A DNA stretch of 64,000 nucleotides from Leifsonia sp. Root112D2 (GCF_001424905.1 NZ_LMCU01000001.1:1543480-1607479), one strand, 5' to 3'. Positions 23,836-32,842 are shown, counted from the stretch's first letter. Made by a program: numbers and translations. The notes: generated from the letters alone by a model not told the origin.

Positions 23836-24699
23836 ATGACACACCACTCGCATGACCGCATCGACGGCCCCTCGCACGACAGCTCGGTCGACACTACACA
23901 CGACCACGAGGCGGGGCTGGCGGATTTGCTGGATTTGGACGCCGAAGTGCTCGGTTCCTACCTGGACGACGTGACGGCGTGGGTCGCGGGCTATGCTCCG
24001 GATGCCCCGGGCACGATCGTCGACATCGGCGCCGGAACAGGAACCGGCAGCTTCGCGCTCGCCGCTCGCTTTCCGTCGGCCGAGGTGCTGGCGATCGACC
24101 GTTCTCTCGCGATGCTCGAGCGCATCGGGGCGTCGGCGCGTGAGCGGGGCTTGACTGAACGCATCCGCCCTGTTCGCGCCGATCTGGATGAGTCATGGCC
24201 CGAGCTCGGCGGGCTCGATGTTGCGTGGGCGGCCTCGTCGTTGCACGAGTTCGCCGACCCTGACCGTGTGCTGCGCGACGTGCACGCGGCGCTGAAGCCC
24301 GACGGGCTGTTGGCGGCCATCGAGATGGACACCCTGCCGCGCTTCCTGCCCGACGACATCGGACTGGGCCGCCCCGGGCTGGAGGCACGCTGCCACGAGA
24401 TCCTCGCGCACCTGGGATGGAACGCGCATCCGGATTGGCGCCCGCAACTCGAGCGGGCGGGTTTCGAGATTGTCGGCGAGCGCAGCTTCACCATTGAGCA
24501 GAACCCCGCGTCGCCGAGCACTGGGCGTTATGCGGATGCGTACCTGCGCCGCATCCGCTCTGCTCTCGAAGGCAGGCTGGCCGCCGATGACCTCGGCACG
24601 CTCGACCAGCTTTTGGATGCCGCCAGCCCGGCCGCCCTGGTCAACCGCACCGACCTGACTGTCGGGGGCAGCCGCACCGTCTGGGCTGCGCGCCGCTAA
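23836..24699 (+). CDS. Class I SAM-dependent methyltransferase
   Basis: SAM-binding motif I is TIVDIGAGTGTGSFALA, the acidic ribose-binding residue is in VLAIDRS, and motif IV/post-I regions are VRADLDESW and DVAWAASSLHEFADPDRVLRDVHAALKPDGLL. The first 40 residues are His/Asp-rich (MTHHSHDRIDGPSHD, HDHEAG) and could bind a metal. The substrate is unknown. A conserved neighbour pairing with an XRE-cupin regulator suggests a small-molecule or stress response role. Confidence 0.85.
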   Translation: MTHHSHDRIDGPSHDSSVDTTHDHEAGLADLLDLDAEVLGSYLDDVTAWVAGYAPDAPGTIVDIGAGTGTGSFALAARFPSAEVLAIDRSLAMLERIGASARERGLTERIRPVRADLDESWPELGGLDVAWAASSLHEFADPDRVLRDVHAALKPDGLLAAIEMDTLPRFLPDDIGLGRPGLEARCHEILAHLGWNAHPDWRPQLERAGFEIVGERSFTIEQNPASPSTGRYADAYLRRIRSALEGRLAADDLGTLDQLLDAASPAALVNRTDLTVGGSRTVWAARR

Positions 24700-24735
24700 G
24701 CCCGCCGTCGTAGGTTGCTACGCACCGGAAGGCAT

Positions 24736-25632
24736 TCAGGGAATGATTTTTCCTCCGGTCACACCGAGGGTCTCGCCCGCGACGAAACTCGATTCCGCCG
24801 AAGCGAGAAAGACGTACGCCGGAGCCAGTTCGGCCGGTTGACCAGCACGCCCGAGCGGTGTGGACTTGCCGAATTCGGGCAATTTCTCGGGCGGCTGGCC
24901 CCCTGAGACCTGCAACGCCGTCCAGACCGGTCCCGGCGCGACGGCGTTGACCCGGATCCCCTTGGGCCCGAGTTGCTGCGCAAGTGCCTTGGTGAAGGTG
25001 TTGATCGCGGACTTGCTCGTCGCGTAGTCGACAAGGATTGGCGCTGGCGAGTAGGCCTGTATCGATGTGGTGTTGATGATCGTGGAGCCCGCGACCATGT
25101 GCGGAAGCGCCGCCTTCGTGAGCCAGAACATGGCGTAGACATTCGTGCGCATGGTTTGGTCGAACTGCTCGTCACTGAGGTCTTCGAGATTGTCGCAGTA
25201 GAGCTGCTTGCCCGCGTTATTAACCAGGATGTCAAGCCCGTTCAGTTCACTGACCGCCCGTTCGACGGCGCTTCTGCAGTGCTCGGCATTACCGATATCC
25301 CCGGGAATCATCACCGCTATACGTCCGGCATCCTGCACGAGAGAGGCGATACGCCGCGCGTCGGTCTCCTCCTCCGGCATATAGGAGAGGGCAATGTCGG
25401 CGCCCTCGCGAGCGAAGGCAATGGCGACCGCAGCTCCGATGCCGGAGTCGGCGCCGGTGATGAGGGCTTTGCGCCCCGTGAGCCGGCCGGTTCCCCGATA
25501 CGTGAATTCGCCGAGGTCGGGAGTCGGCTCGAGCTTCTGCTCGATGCCGGGCTCGGGCTGGGTCTGTGCGGGGGGTTCGATGGAGGGATAGCGTTCGACG
25601 GGGCTCTCGAAGGTGTATTAGTCCGTTGCCAT
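24736..25632 (-). pseudogene. SDR-family oxidoreductase with in-frame stop at codon 5
   Basis: From ATG 25632 the reading is M-A-T-D-stop, then continues in the same frame as YTFESPVERYPSIEPP, the normal N-terminus of the long general-stress SDRs. The rest is intact: GRKALITGADSGIGAAVAI (cofactor loop), NNAG, catalytic Tyr/Lys in YATSKSAINTF, and a full C-terminus. The stop is TAA at 25618-25620. No ATG, GTG or TTG lies between it and ATG 25380, a restart that would lose the cofactor-binding loop. The gene is therefore disrupted unless the stop is a sequencing error or is read through. Confidence 0.85.
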
Positions 25633-25732
25633 GAGCTTTGTGCCTTTCGTTTGAGAGGTGATTGCTTCATCGAAGCTCGAGACCCGGCGCTGGCACAGGG
25701 GCTTGACATTGCGAAAGCAACGGCCGGCTTAT

Positions 25733-26275
25733 CTACTCCCCCTCGGCTGCTCGGCTGCTCGGCTGCTCGAGGGATGCTGCAGGGCGGCTGCGGATGGTCT
25801 TTGGAACGACGACCAGCAGGAGTAATAAGGCGAGGAGAACGACGACAGCGGCCGCGACCCCGACCAGCCGCGAAGCGACAACATCGAAGATGAGCTCCGT
25901 CACCCCGGCCGTGAGAAGCGAGATGAGTGCGAGCATTGTGTGCAGAAACCTGTCCCCGGCTTTGACCGTGAGCTGTTTCTCATGGTGTCGGAAGAAGGTT
26001 CTGTGCAAACTCACCGGAGCGAGGCCCACGACGGTTGTGAGGGCAGCGATCAAGACCAATGCGAGGTACAGGCTGATCTGAAAGGCGTCGAGCTGCTGGA
26101 AACGCTGCTGAAAGGCGAGCGTGAGCAGAAAGCCCGCGATGATCTGGGTACCGGTCTGGGAGATTCGCAGTTCCTGGAGTATGTCCCTCCAGTTGCGGTC
26201 CGCGCGCTCGTCCGCGGTCTCCTCTCGACCGTTTCCATCGGGGACGTGGCCGGAACTATCGTGATGATCGGGCAT
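25733..26275 (-). CDS. DUF6328-like membrane protein, four transmembrane helices
   Basis: An acidic N-terminal tail (MPDHHDSSGHVPDGNGREE) leads into RNWRDILQELRISQTGTQIIAGFLLTLAFQQRF, the hallmark of this family, then four hydrophobic helices in two pairs. The loop APVSLHRTFFRHHEKQ is also typical. GGAGG precedes ATG 26275 by 7 bases. Function is unknown; the family often sits with stress genes, here between a broken SDR and a broken Nramp gene. Confidence 0.8.
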   Translation of the reverse strand: MPDHHDSSGHVPDGNGREETADERADRNWRDILQELRISQTGTQIIAGFLLTLAFQQRFQQLDAFQISLYLALVLIAALTTVVGLAPVSLHRTFFRHHEKQLTVKAGDRFLHTMLALISLLTAGVTELIFDVVASRLVGVAAAVVVLLALLLLLVVVPKTIRSRPAASLEQPSSRAAEGE

Positions 26276-26276
26276 T

Positions 26277-26564
26277 TCAACCTCCAGAGATCGTGAACCA
26301 GATGCCGTAGAGACCGGCCACGCACATGACAACGGTGACGATCCATCCCAGCGTTTGTGCCAGCCACCGATTGCGATATTTACCCATGATGGTCTCGTCT
26401 CGCGAAATGATCATGATGATGATCAGAAACGGTCCCGCAGCAATCCCGTTGACGATGGCACTGAGCACGAGGAGGTGGATGGGGTTCGCGACGAACACGC
26501 TGAGGACGGTGCCGGCGATAACCGCCACACCGAGGCCGGCACCGTCCACAGCATCCCATTCGAA
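26277..26564 (-). pseudogene. Nramp-family metal transporter, C-terminal remnant
   Basis: The frame encodes only the last two to three transmembrane helices: HLLVLSAIVNGIAAGPFLII, then MIISRDETIMGKYRNRWLAQTLGW and a final hydrophobic helix ending in a stop. This is the well-conserved tail of NRAMP Mn/Fe transporters, which are about 400-450 residues long. The DPGN and MPH motifs and the first eight or nine helices are missing, and upstream sequence is unrelated. The stop is one base from the DUF6328-like start. Confidence 0.8.
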
Positions 26565-27062
26565 TACGTGGCCCCCGCCTGTGCGTAGGTAGCTACACCC
26601 GACGGATCTGCCGTCGTCGTTCCCGAATCTTCTCCATTTCACGCCGCAGCGTTTGTTTGCACAGTACCCGCGAAATGGCGCGACAGAAGCTGAAATCCCT
26701 CTCAGACGCGAGCGAAAAGGAATGGGGTGTTACGCCCATGGAATGCGGAATCAGAACCCCAATCGTCGATCTGATATTCAGTGCCCGAGCCGTGAAAAGG
26801 CACCACGGGGTCATCCGGCAGGATGAGAGAACGACCCCTCAGGCTGACGATATCGATCGGCATCCGCGCTTGGCTGGACGCATGAACAGTGCAGACGGAC
26901 TCTCGCCCACGACGCGCCCCGGGGGCGCCATCGATCCCGCCTCGGTGTCGCTTCCCCCGACCCGCATCGTCGACCTCACCGCAGCGACGCACTCGGATGT
27001 CGCCATCGTCGCTCCCGACGAACGGTAGCGCGGGCGCGGCACGACCCACCCCTGCGGTGGAC
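26565..27062. other. Decayed intergenic region
   Basis: No supported gene. A minus-strand frame ending at 26702 (MPIDIVSLRGRSLILPDDPV...) has fair codon use but no ribosome site or known family. Given the truncated Nramp gene next to it, this is probably deletion debris. Confidence 0.45.
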
Positions 27063-27107
27063 GACGGTTGCGTGGGGTTCTCTGCCCCGGAACCCCATGC
27101 AACCGTC
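27063..27107. terminator. Long hairpin, 18-bp stem with one G-U pair
   Basis: The arm at 27063-27080 (GACGGTTGCGTGGGGTTC) pairs with 27090-27107 apart from one G-T. It has a 9-base loop and no T-run. It separates the decayed region from the amino-sugar operon; it may be an insulator-type terminator or a relic of a mobile-element end. Confidence 0.6.
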
Positions 27108-27137
27108 ATCTCGCGATAAGGCAGGGCTGATTGTTTA

Positions 27138-27184
27138 TGACGTATTGACACGTGTATCAATCAGAAGCGATCATTGATACGTCA
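27138..27184. promoter_or_regulatory. Operator cluster of the amino-sugar operon
   Basis: TGACGTAT (27138-27145) and ATACGTCA (27177-27184) are exact inverted copies. Within them TGTATCAAT pairs with ATTGATAC (27173-27180), and ATTGACACGTGTATCAAT is a near palindrome. Such multiple half-sites suit a DeoR-family repressor; one is encoded as the operon's last gene. Confidence 0.6.
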
Positions 27185-27218
27185 CGCGGCGGTCGGCTGC
27201 GCACAATCAAGGAGAGCC

Positions 27219-28136
27219 ATGACGGATGCCCGTACCCTGCCCGCGTCTCCGCTCGCCGGGGCGCATATGGCCGAGGAACTCGCCTCACAGCCGCAGAGCT
27301 GGGAACGTGCCGCCGCGATGGTAGACGAGCAGCGCCTGCTGCCGGCATCCGGTGCCCGTATCGCCGTGGTCGGCTGCGGAACCTCATGGTTCATGGCGCA
27401 GGCGTACGCGGCGCTGCGCGAGAGGGCCGGTCATGGTGTGACCGACGCGTTCGCGGCATCCGAGGCATTCGTCAACCGTGACTACGACGCGATAGTCGCC
27501 CTGACGCGCTCGGGCACCACAACCGAGGTTCTCGAACTCGTTGACGCTGTGCGCGGCACAACCCGCACGATAGCTGTGGTCGGCGACATCGACAGCCCCC
27601 TGGTCGGCCTGGTCGACGAGGTCATCGGGCTGCCATTCGCCGATGAACAGTCCGTTGTGCAAACCCGCTTCGCCACCACGACTCTGGCCCTCGTGCGCGC
27701 CTCGCTTGGTGAGGACCTGACAGGCGTCATTGCGGATGCTCGCACCGCGGTCGACGAGCAACTCCCCGACGAACTCGTCACGGCCGAGCAGTACACCTTT
27801 CTCGGTACCGGATTCACCTACGGTCTGGCCAACGAGGCCGCGCTCAAGATGCGCGAGGCGTCGCAGTCGTGGACCGAGTCGTACCCGGCCAAAGAGTACC
27901 GGCACGGGCCGATCTCGATCGCGGCGCCCGGGCGTGTGACGTGGATGTTCGGCGAGCCGCCCGTGGGGCTCGACAGGGAGGTCGCTGCCACCGGCGCTCA
28001 CTTCGAGAATCGTGCCATCGACGCAATGGCCGACCTGGTGCGCGCCCAGCGCGTTGCTCTCGCTCGCGCACTGCGGGCAGGGCTCAACCCTGATCTGCCC
28101 CGTAACCTCACGCGTTCTGTCATCCTCGACGTATGA
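27219..28136 (+). CDS. SIS-domain sugar-phosphate isomerase/deaminase (AgaS-like)
   Basis: It has two SIS domains: VVGCGTSWFMAQAYAALRE then IVALTRSGTTTEVLELVDAV in the first, and FLGTGFTYGLANEAALKMREASQSWTESYPAKEYRHGP in the second. This matches the isomerase half of GlmS and the AgaS/FrlB group that deaminates or isomerises amino-sugar 6-phosphates. The start at ATG 27219 follows AAGGAGAG. It heads a five-gene operon with overlapping stops and starts. With a tagatose-type kinase and aldolase downstream, galactosamine-6-phosphate to tagatose-6-phosphate is the best guess. Confidence 0.85.
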   Translation: MTDARTLPASPLAGAHMAEELASQPQSWERAAAMVDEQRLLPASGARIAVVGCGTSWFMAQAYAALRERAGHGVTDAFAASEAFVNRDYDAIVALTRSGTTTEVLELVDAVRGTTRTIAVVGDIDSPLVGLVDEVIGLPFADEQSVVQTRFATTTLALVRASLGEDLTGVIADARTAVDEQLPDELVTAEQYTFLGTGFTYGLANEAALKMREASQSWTESYPAKEYRHGPISIAAPGRVTWMFGEPPVGLDREVAATGAHFENRAIDAMADLVRAQRVALARALRAGLNPDLPRNLTRSVILDV

Positions 28137-29161
28137 GTGAGCGTGCTGGGGACGAGGCAGCTTCGACCCGTCAAGAGACCAACGACGAGCCGCGCCATAG
28201 CGGGCTGAGCCTGGGCGAGGGGGCGGCCGTCTACGCCTTCGACGTGGGCGGCACCGACACCAAGGCTGTGGTGATGGACGAGCACGGCGACATTCTCGAG
28301 GTGATCAGGGTGCGCACCCCACGCGCCGATATCGACCCCGCAGAGGCCGTGCTGGCAAACGTCGTGACGCTTGCAGGGCAGTTCGCCGTCGACCATCCCG
28401 AGATCGTTCCGCAGGCGGTGGGACTTCTTGTTCCCGGCTACGTCGACGATGTGGCCGGCGTGGGTATCTACTCGGAGAATCTGGGCTGGAGAGACGCTCC
28501 GTTTCGCGAGCGGGCGCAGCAGTTGCTCGGGCTGCCGGTGTTCTTTGGGCACGACGTGCGGGTCGCGGGGGAGGCGGAGCACCGCATCGGTGCCGCTGCA
28601 CCGTTTCGCGACGTCGTCATCATGGCGATAGGCACCGGCATCGCCGGAGCCATCTTCATCAATGGCGAGATATATGCCGGTGGTGGAATGTCCGGCGAGA
28701 TGGGCCACTCGGCCGTGGCGGACGGTCCCGACTGCGTGTGTGGCAGCCGCGGATGCCTCGAGGCCGTCGCATCCGCCGGCGCCATCGCCCGGCGCTACAC
28801 CGCCGCAACGGGTGAGACCGTCGATGGCGCGCGCGAAGTGCTGCAGCGTTCACGGGCGGGCGATGAGATTGCGTCTGCAATCTGGGAGAGTGCCCTCGAT
28901 GTGCTCGTTCTCGACCTCTCACACACCGTTGCCCTGCTCGCGCCCGAGGCCATAGTGATCGGCGGCGGCCTGGCGCAGGCCGGAGACGCGCTGTTCGAGC
29001 CGTTGCGATCGAGACTGGATGCGATGCTCACCTTTCAGAGGCGCCCCCTGCTCCTGCCCGCGAGCATCGGCGAGAACGCGGGAGTGATCGGCGCGGCGAT
29101 GCGGGCGCGGGAACTGCTCGATGCGCCCGCGATGGGCGGGGCATCCGGGGTGTCGGCATGA
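28133..29161 (+). CDS. ROK family sugar kinase
   Basis: It has the ATP phosphate-binding loop AFDVGGTDTKAVVMDE, catalytic Asp in GHDVRVAGEAE, MAIGTGIAGAIFINGEIYAG, and the ROK zinc site GHxxx...CVCGSRGCLEAVAS. The N-terminus has a 30-residue polar extension (ERAGDEAASTRQETNDEP). ROK kinases phosphorylate hexoses and N-acetyl amino sugars; here it would supply the SIS enzyme's substrate in the cytoplasm. Its ATG overlaps the preceding TGA (ATGA). Confidence 0.9.
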   Translation: MSERAGDEAASTRQETNDEPRHSGLSLGEGAAVYAFDVGGTDTKAVVMDEHGDILEVIRVRTPRADIDPAEAVLANVVTLAGQFAVDHPEIVPQAVGLLVPGYVDDVAGVGIYSENLGWRDAPFRERAQQLLGLPVFFGHDVRVAGEAEHRIGAAAPFRDVVIMAIGTGIAGAIFINGEIYAGGGMSGEMGHSAVADGPDCVCGSRGCLEAVASAGAIARRYTAATGETVDGAREVLQRSRAGDEIASAIWESALDVLVLDLSHTVALLAPEAIVIGGGLAQAGDALFEPLRSRLDAMLTFQRRPLLLPASIGENAGVIGAAMRARELLDAPAMGGASGVSA

Positions 29162-30081
29162 TTCTGACGGTCACCCCGAATCCTGCGCTCGACCTGACCT
29201 ATCACGTCGACGCGCTCGAGATCGGCGAGACGCACCGGGTCGATGCTGCACGCAGCCGGGCTGGCGGCAAAGGCCTCAATGTCGCCCGCGTCGTGCACCA
29301 GACCGGCAATGCCGCTCTCGCGCTTGCGCCACTCGGCGGCGCCACCGGGCGTGAGTTCGAGACGGAGCTGAAGGCGAGCGGGGTACCGCATGCATTAGTT
29401 CCGGTGAGCATTAGCACGCGCCGCAGCGTCGCCATCGTGGATGCGCTCGGGGGCGAAACCACGATCCTGAACGAACGAGGCGAGGCGCTCGCACCCGCCG
29501 ACTGGCACACGCTGGTGGATGCCGCGGCCCGACTCGCCGACGATGCCGACTGCATCGTCGGCTCCGGAAGCCTGCCGCCGGACGCACCTGCCGACTTCTA
29601 CGCGAACCTCGTGGGACTGGCCCGCGATCGTGGGCTCCCGAGCATCATCGACGCGACCGGCCCGGCGCTGTTGAAGGCGGCGCAGGCGGGCGCCAGCGTG
29701 CTGAAACCGAATCGGCTCGAACTCGCGGACTCAACCGGCGAGAGCGACCCCGTCGTCGGCGCGCGTCGGCTCATTGAGTTCGGTGCGGGCATCGTGCTGG
29801 TCTCGCTGGGCGCCGACGGCATGATCTGCGTGACCGCGGATGCTGCTGCCCCGGTGGTGCGCGCACGCCTCGCCTCGCCGCTCGTCGGCAACCCCACCGG
29901 CGCGGGCGATGCGGGAGTTGCGGCTGTCGCCGTTGCGCTCGTCACCGGCGAGAGCGACCCGGCCCTGCTGCTGCGCCACGCCACCGCATGGTCCGCCGCC
30001 GCCGTGCTGATGCCGGTGGCCGGCGAGATCTCCGAGAGCTATCGCGAGCTCGAGGCCCAGCTCGTCATCGACCGATTCTGA
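29158..30081 (+). CDS. PfkB-family kinase (tagatose-6-phosphate or 1-phosphofructokinase type)
   Basis: The N-terminus MILTVTPNPALDLTYHVD and GGKGLNVARVVHQTGN are typical of the FruK/LacC group. LKPNRLELAD and the PfkB second signature NPTGAGDAGVAAVAVAL hold the catalytic Asp. LacC-type members phosphorylate tagatose-6-phosphate to the 1,6-bisphosphate. The aldolase that follows makes this more likely than fructose-1-phosphate. It overlaps the ROK gene by 4 bases. Confidence 0.87.
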   Translation: MILTVTPNPALDLTYHVDALEIGETHRVDAARSRAGGKGLNVARVVHQTGNAALALAPLGGATGREFETELKASGVPHALVPVSISTRRSVAIVDALGGETTILNERGEALAPADWHTLVDAAARLADDADCIVGSGSLPPDAPADFYANLVGLARDRGLPSIIDATGPALLKAAQAGASVLKPNRLELADSTGESDPVVGARRLIEFGAGIVLVSLGADGMICVTADAAAPVVRARLASPLVGNPTGAGDAGVAAVAVALVTGESDPALLLRHATAWSAAAVLMPVAGEISESYRELEAQLVIDRF

Positions 30082-30120
30082 CCGCAGACCCGACAGACCC
30101 GACCCAACCATTAGGACGCC

Positions 30121-30972
30121 ATGACTCTCGCCCCCGCCCGCACCCTTATGCAGGATGCCGTCGCGGCGTCCCGCGGCATCGGCGCCTTCAATGTGATTCA
30201 CCTGGAGACCGCCGAGGCGCTCGTGGCGGCCGCCGAACAGGCGGGCAAGTCCGTCATCCTGCAGATCTCTGAGAACTGCGCGAACTATCACGGTGGGCTT
30301 GAGCCGATCGGGCTGGCCACGCTCGCCGTGGCGCGCGCCGCACGCGTGCCGGTTGCCGTGCACCTCGACCATGCCGAAAGCGAAGAGCTCGCCCGCCTGG
30401 CCATCGAGCTGGGCTTCGGCTCGGTCATGTTCGACGGGGCGAAGCTCGACTACGCACAGAACGTGGCGGCGACCGTGCGGGTTGTCGAGTACGCCCACGC
30501 GAACGGCGTCTACGTGGAGGCCGAGCTGGGGGAAATCGGGGGCAAAGACGGAGCGCACGCACCCGGTGTGCGCACCGACCCCGCCGAGGCCGCTCGCTTC
30601 GTGGCCGAGACCGGCGTTGATTCGCTCGCCGTTGCGGTGGGTTCCTCGCACGCGATGACCGAGCGCGTCGCATCCGTCGATCTTGAACTCATCGGCAGGC
30701 TGCACGAGGCGCTGGTCGTGCCGCTTGTGCTGCACGGATCATCCGGGGTCTCGGATGACCAGATCGTGCGCGCCATCGCCGCGGGCATGACCAAGATCAA
30801 CGTCTCAACTCACCTCAACGGATTCTTCACGGGCGCGATTCGCGACTACCTCGACGAGAACGTGGCGGTCGTCGACTCGCGTAGGTATGTACGCGCGGGT
30901 CGCGACGCGTTGGCCGGGGAAGCGGCACGGTTGATCACGCTCTTCGCGCACGCGGGCGCCAGGGCGGAATGA
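30121..30972 (+). CDS. Class II (zinc) ketose-bisphosphate aldolase, tagatose/fructose type
   Basis: The zinc and active-site residues are visible: VAVHLDHAESEE (Asp-His), VEAELGEIGG (Glu), GSSHA and VLHGSSGVSDDQI (His), and GMTKINVSTHLN (phosphate loop). Length of 283 residues fits GatY/KbaY/AgaY. It splits tagatose-1,6-bisphosphate to DHAP and glyceraldehyde-3-phosphate if the pathway inference is right. A 39-bp gap with AGGA before the ATG separates it from the kinase. Confidence 0.88.
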   Translation: MTLAPARTLMQDAVAASRGIGAFNVIHLETAEALVAAAEQAGKSVILQISENCANYHGGLEPIGLATLAVARAARVPVAVHLDHAESEELARLAIELGFGSVMFDGAKLDYAQNVAATVRVVEYAHANGVYVEAELGEIGGKDGAHAPGVRTDPAEAARFVAETGVDSLAVAVGSSHAMTERVASVDLELIGRLHEALVVPLVLHGSSGVSDDQIVRAIAAGMTKINVSTHLNGFFTGAIRDYLDENVAVVDSRRYVRAGRDALAGEAARLITLFAHAGARAE

Positions 30973-31754
30973 TGGACAGATCGGAACGCCTGGCCGCAGT
31001 ACTCGACCTGCTTGCCGAGACCGGCCAGATCGACGTGGACGACATCGTGACGAAGCTCGGTGTGTCTGCGGCGACGGCCCGACGCGACCTCGACGGCCTG
31101 GCCGAGCAGCAGCTTTTGACCAGAACTCGGGGCGGGGCGATCGGCCAATCCGTGGCGTACGACCTGCCGATCAGGTACAAGCGCGAACAGCACACTCCTC
31201 AGAAACAGCGGATCGCCCAGGCCGCCAGCGACCTCGTGGCCCGCGGCTCCGTAGTGGGGCTGTGCGGTGGAACGACGAGCACGGCCGTCGCCAACGCGCT
31301 GGGATCGCGCGCCGACCTCATGGAGGTGTCGCCGACGGCAAATCTCACGGTCGTGACGAACGCCATCAACATCGCGGCCCAGCTGGTGATGCGCCCGCAG
31401 ATTCGCACGGTCGTCACGGGTGGGGTCGTGCATGCGCACTCCTACGAGTTGGTCGGGCCGTACAGCGACATCGTGCTCGATCGCATCACGATGGACATCG
31501 CGTTCATCGGGGTGAACGGCATGGACCCGGCCTTCGGTGCCACGGTGCACGACGAGGGCGAGGCCGCCGTCAACTCCCTGATGGCTCGCCGGGCGACCCG
31601 CGCGGTCATCGTGGCCGACTCCAGCAAGATCGGACGGCGCGCATTCGCCACCCTCGAGGGCGCGAACCTCAGCACGCTGATCACGGATGCCGGCATCACC
31701 GACGCACAACGGGCCGCGTTCGAGGAGAACGACTTCGAGGTGATAGTGGCGTAG
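30969..31754 (+). CDS. DeoR/GlpR-family transcriptional regulator
   Basis: The N-terminal winged helix is RLAAVLDLLAETGQIDVDDIVTKLGVSAATARRDLDGLAEQQLLTRTRGGAI, and the C-terminal DeoR sensor domain contains VVGLCGGTTSTAVANAL, VVTNAINIAAQLV, VVTGGVVHAHSYELVGP and IVADSSKIGRRAFATL. These bind sugar phosphates. It is the last gene of the operon, overlapping the aldolase by 4 bases, so it is probably autoregulatory via the operator at 27138-27184. Confidence 0.9.
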   Translation: MMDRSERLAAVLDLLAETGQIDVDDIVTKLGVSAATARRDLDGLAEQQLLTRTRGGAIGQSVAYDLPIRYKREQHTPQKQRIAQAASDLVARGSVVGLCGGTTSTAVANALGSRADLMEVSPTANLTVVTNAINIAAQLVMRPQIRTVVTGGVVHAHSYELVGPYSDIVLDRITMDIAFIGVNGMDPAFGATVHDEGEAAVNSLMARRATRAVIVADSSKIGRRAFATLEGANLSTLITDAGITDAQRAAFEENDFEVIVA

Positions 31755-31789
31755 GGGCATCCGGTCGATTCGGTGCATACGATGGCGTC

Positions 31790-32767
31790 ATGAGCACACA
31801 GCAGCACAAGATCCCCTCCGGTTTCGGCGCACGCTCCACGGCCAAGGAGGTGCTCGCCGGAATCGATCTCGATGGAAAGCTCGCAATCGTGACGGGCGGA
31901 TACTCCGGGCTGGGTATCGAGACGGTCGCCGCGCTCGCGGGAGCCGGTGCATACGTGATTGTGCCGGCCCGTCGTCCCGAGGCCGCGCGCGAAGCCCTCG
32001 ACGCGCATGGACTGGCCGATGTGGAGGTCGAGGAACTCGATCTCTCCCAGCTCGCAAGCGTGCAGGCCTTCGCTGAGCGGTTCCTCGCCACGGAGCGCAG
32101 CATCGACATTCTCATCAACAACGCCGCGATCATGGCGTCACCCGAGGCGCGGGTCGGAGACGGCTGGGAGTCGCAGTTCGCCACGAACCACCTCGGCCAC
32201 TTCGTGCTCACAAACCTGCTCTGGCCAGCGCTGGTCGCCAGCGGTGGCGCCCGGGTTGTCGCCCTGAGTTCTACGGGGCACAAGCTGTCCGGCATCCGCT
32301 TCGACGATCCCCAGTTCACGAGTGGCTACGACAAGTGGCTCGCTTATGGACAGGCGAAGACGGCGGACAGTCTCTTTGCCGTGCAGCTCGACGTACTCGG
32401 TGCCCCCTTCGGCGTGCGTGCCTTCGCGGCGCATCCGGGCGGCATCATGACCGAGTTGCAGCGTCACCTGCCGCGTGAGGAGATGATCGCCGCCGGCTGG
32501 ATGAGCGAAGACGGCACCGTCAATGAGCGCTTTAAGTCGCCCGAGCAGGGTGCGGCTACATCGACCTGGGCGGCGACCTCGCCCCTACTCGCGGGAATGG
32601 GCGGCGTCTACTGCGAGGACTGCGACATCGCCGAGCCGACGGTTGTCGGCAGCCCCGACGCCAGAGTTGTGGGTGTGGACGCGCACGCCATAGATCCGGA
32701 TGTCGCGGCGCGGCTGTGGGCATACTCGGCCGAACTCACGGGCGTCGACGCGTTCCGCGTCGAGTGA
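31790..32767 (+). CDS. SDR-family oxidoreductase (retinol-dehydrogenase-like)
   Basis: The Rossmann start is KLAIVTGGYSGLGIETVAALAG, then LINNAAIMASPE (NNAG variant), an LSSTGHKLSG serine region and the catalytic YGQAKTADSLFAVQL. A long C-terminus (to residue 325) is typical of the WWOX/retinol dehydrogenase-like group. The ATG at 31790 lies about a dozen bases after a CATACGAT -10-like box, so the mRNA may be nearly leaderless. The substrate is unknown; it is 35 bp after the DeoR gene but probably independently transcribed. Confidence 0.88.
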   Translation: MSTQQHKIPSGFGARSTAKEVLAGIDLDGKLAIVTGGYSGLGIETVAALAGAGAYVIVPARRPEAAREALDAHGLADVEVEELDLSQLASVQAFAERFLATERSIDILINNAAIMASPEARVGDGWESQFATNHLGHFVLTNLLWPALVASGGARVVALSSTGHKLSGIRFDDPQFTSGYDKWLAYGQAKTADSLFAVQLDVLGAPFGVRAFAAHPGGIMTELQRHLPREEMIAAGWMSEDGTVNERFKSPEQGAATSTWAATSPLLAGMGGVYCEDCDIAEPTVVGSPDARVVGVDAHAIDPDVAARLWAYSAELTGVDAFRVE

Positions 32768-32842
32768 CCGGCAGGCAGCATCCGGTGACCGTACGCGTCA
32801 TTGATGCGCCGGTCTTCTCGCAAGAAGACGCCTCGAGAGGGA

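Noticed and set aside
26702..27160. 152-codon minus-strand frame
   Set aside because: No ribosome site or family; part of it reads through a long hairpin. It is more likely debris next to the truncated Nramp gene.
31262..31789. Extension of the 31790 SDR frame to 31262
   Set aside because: It is a shifted reading of the DeoR gene; the SDR proper begins at ATG 31790 with a promoter-like box in front.
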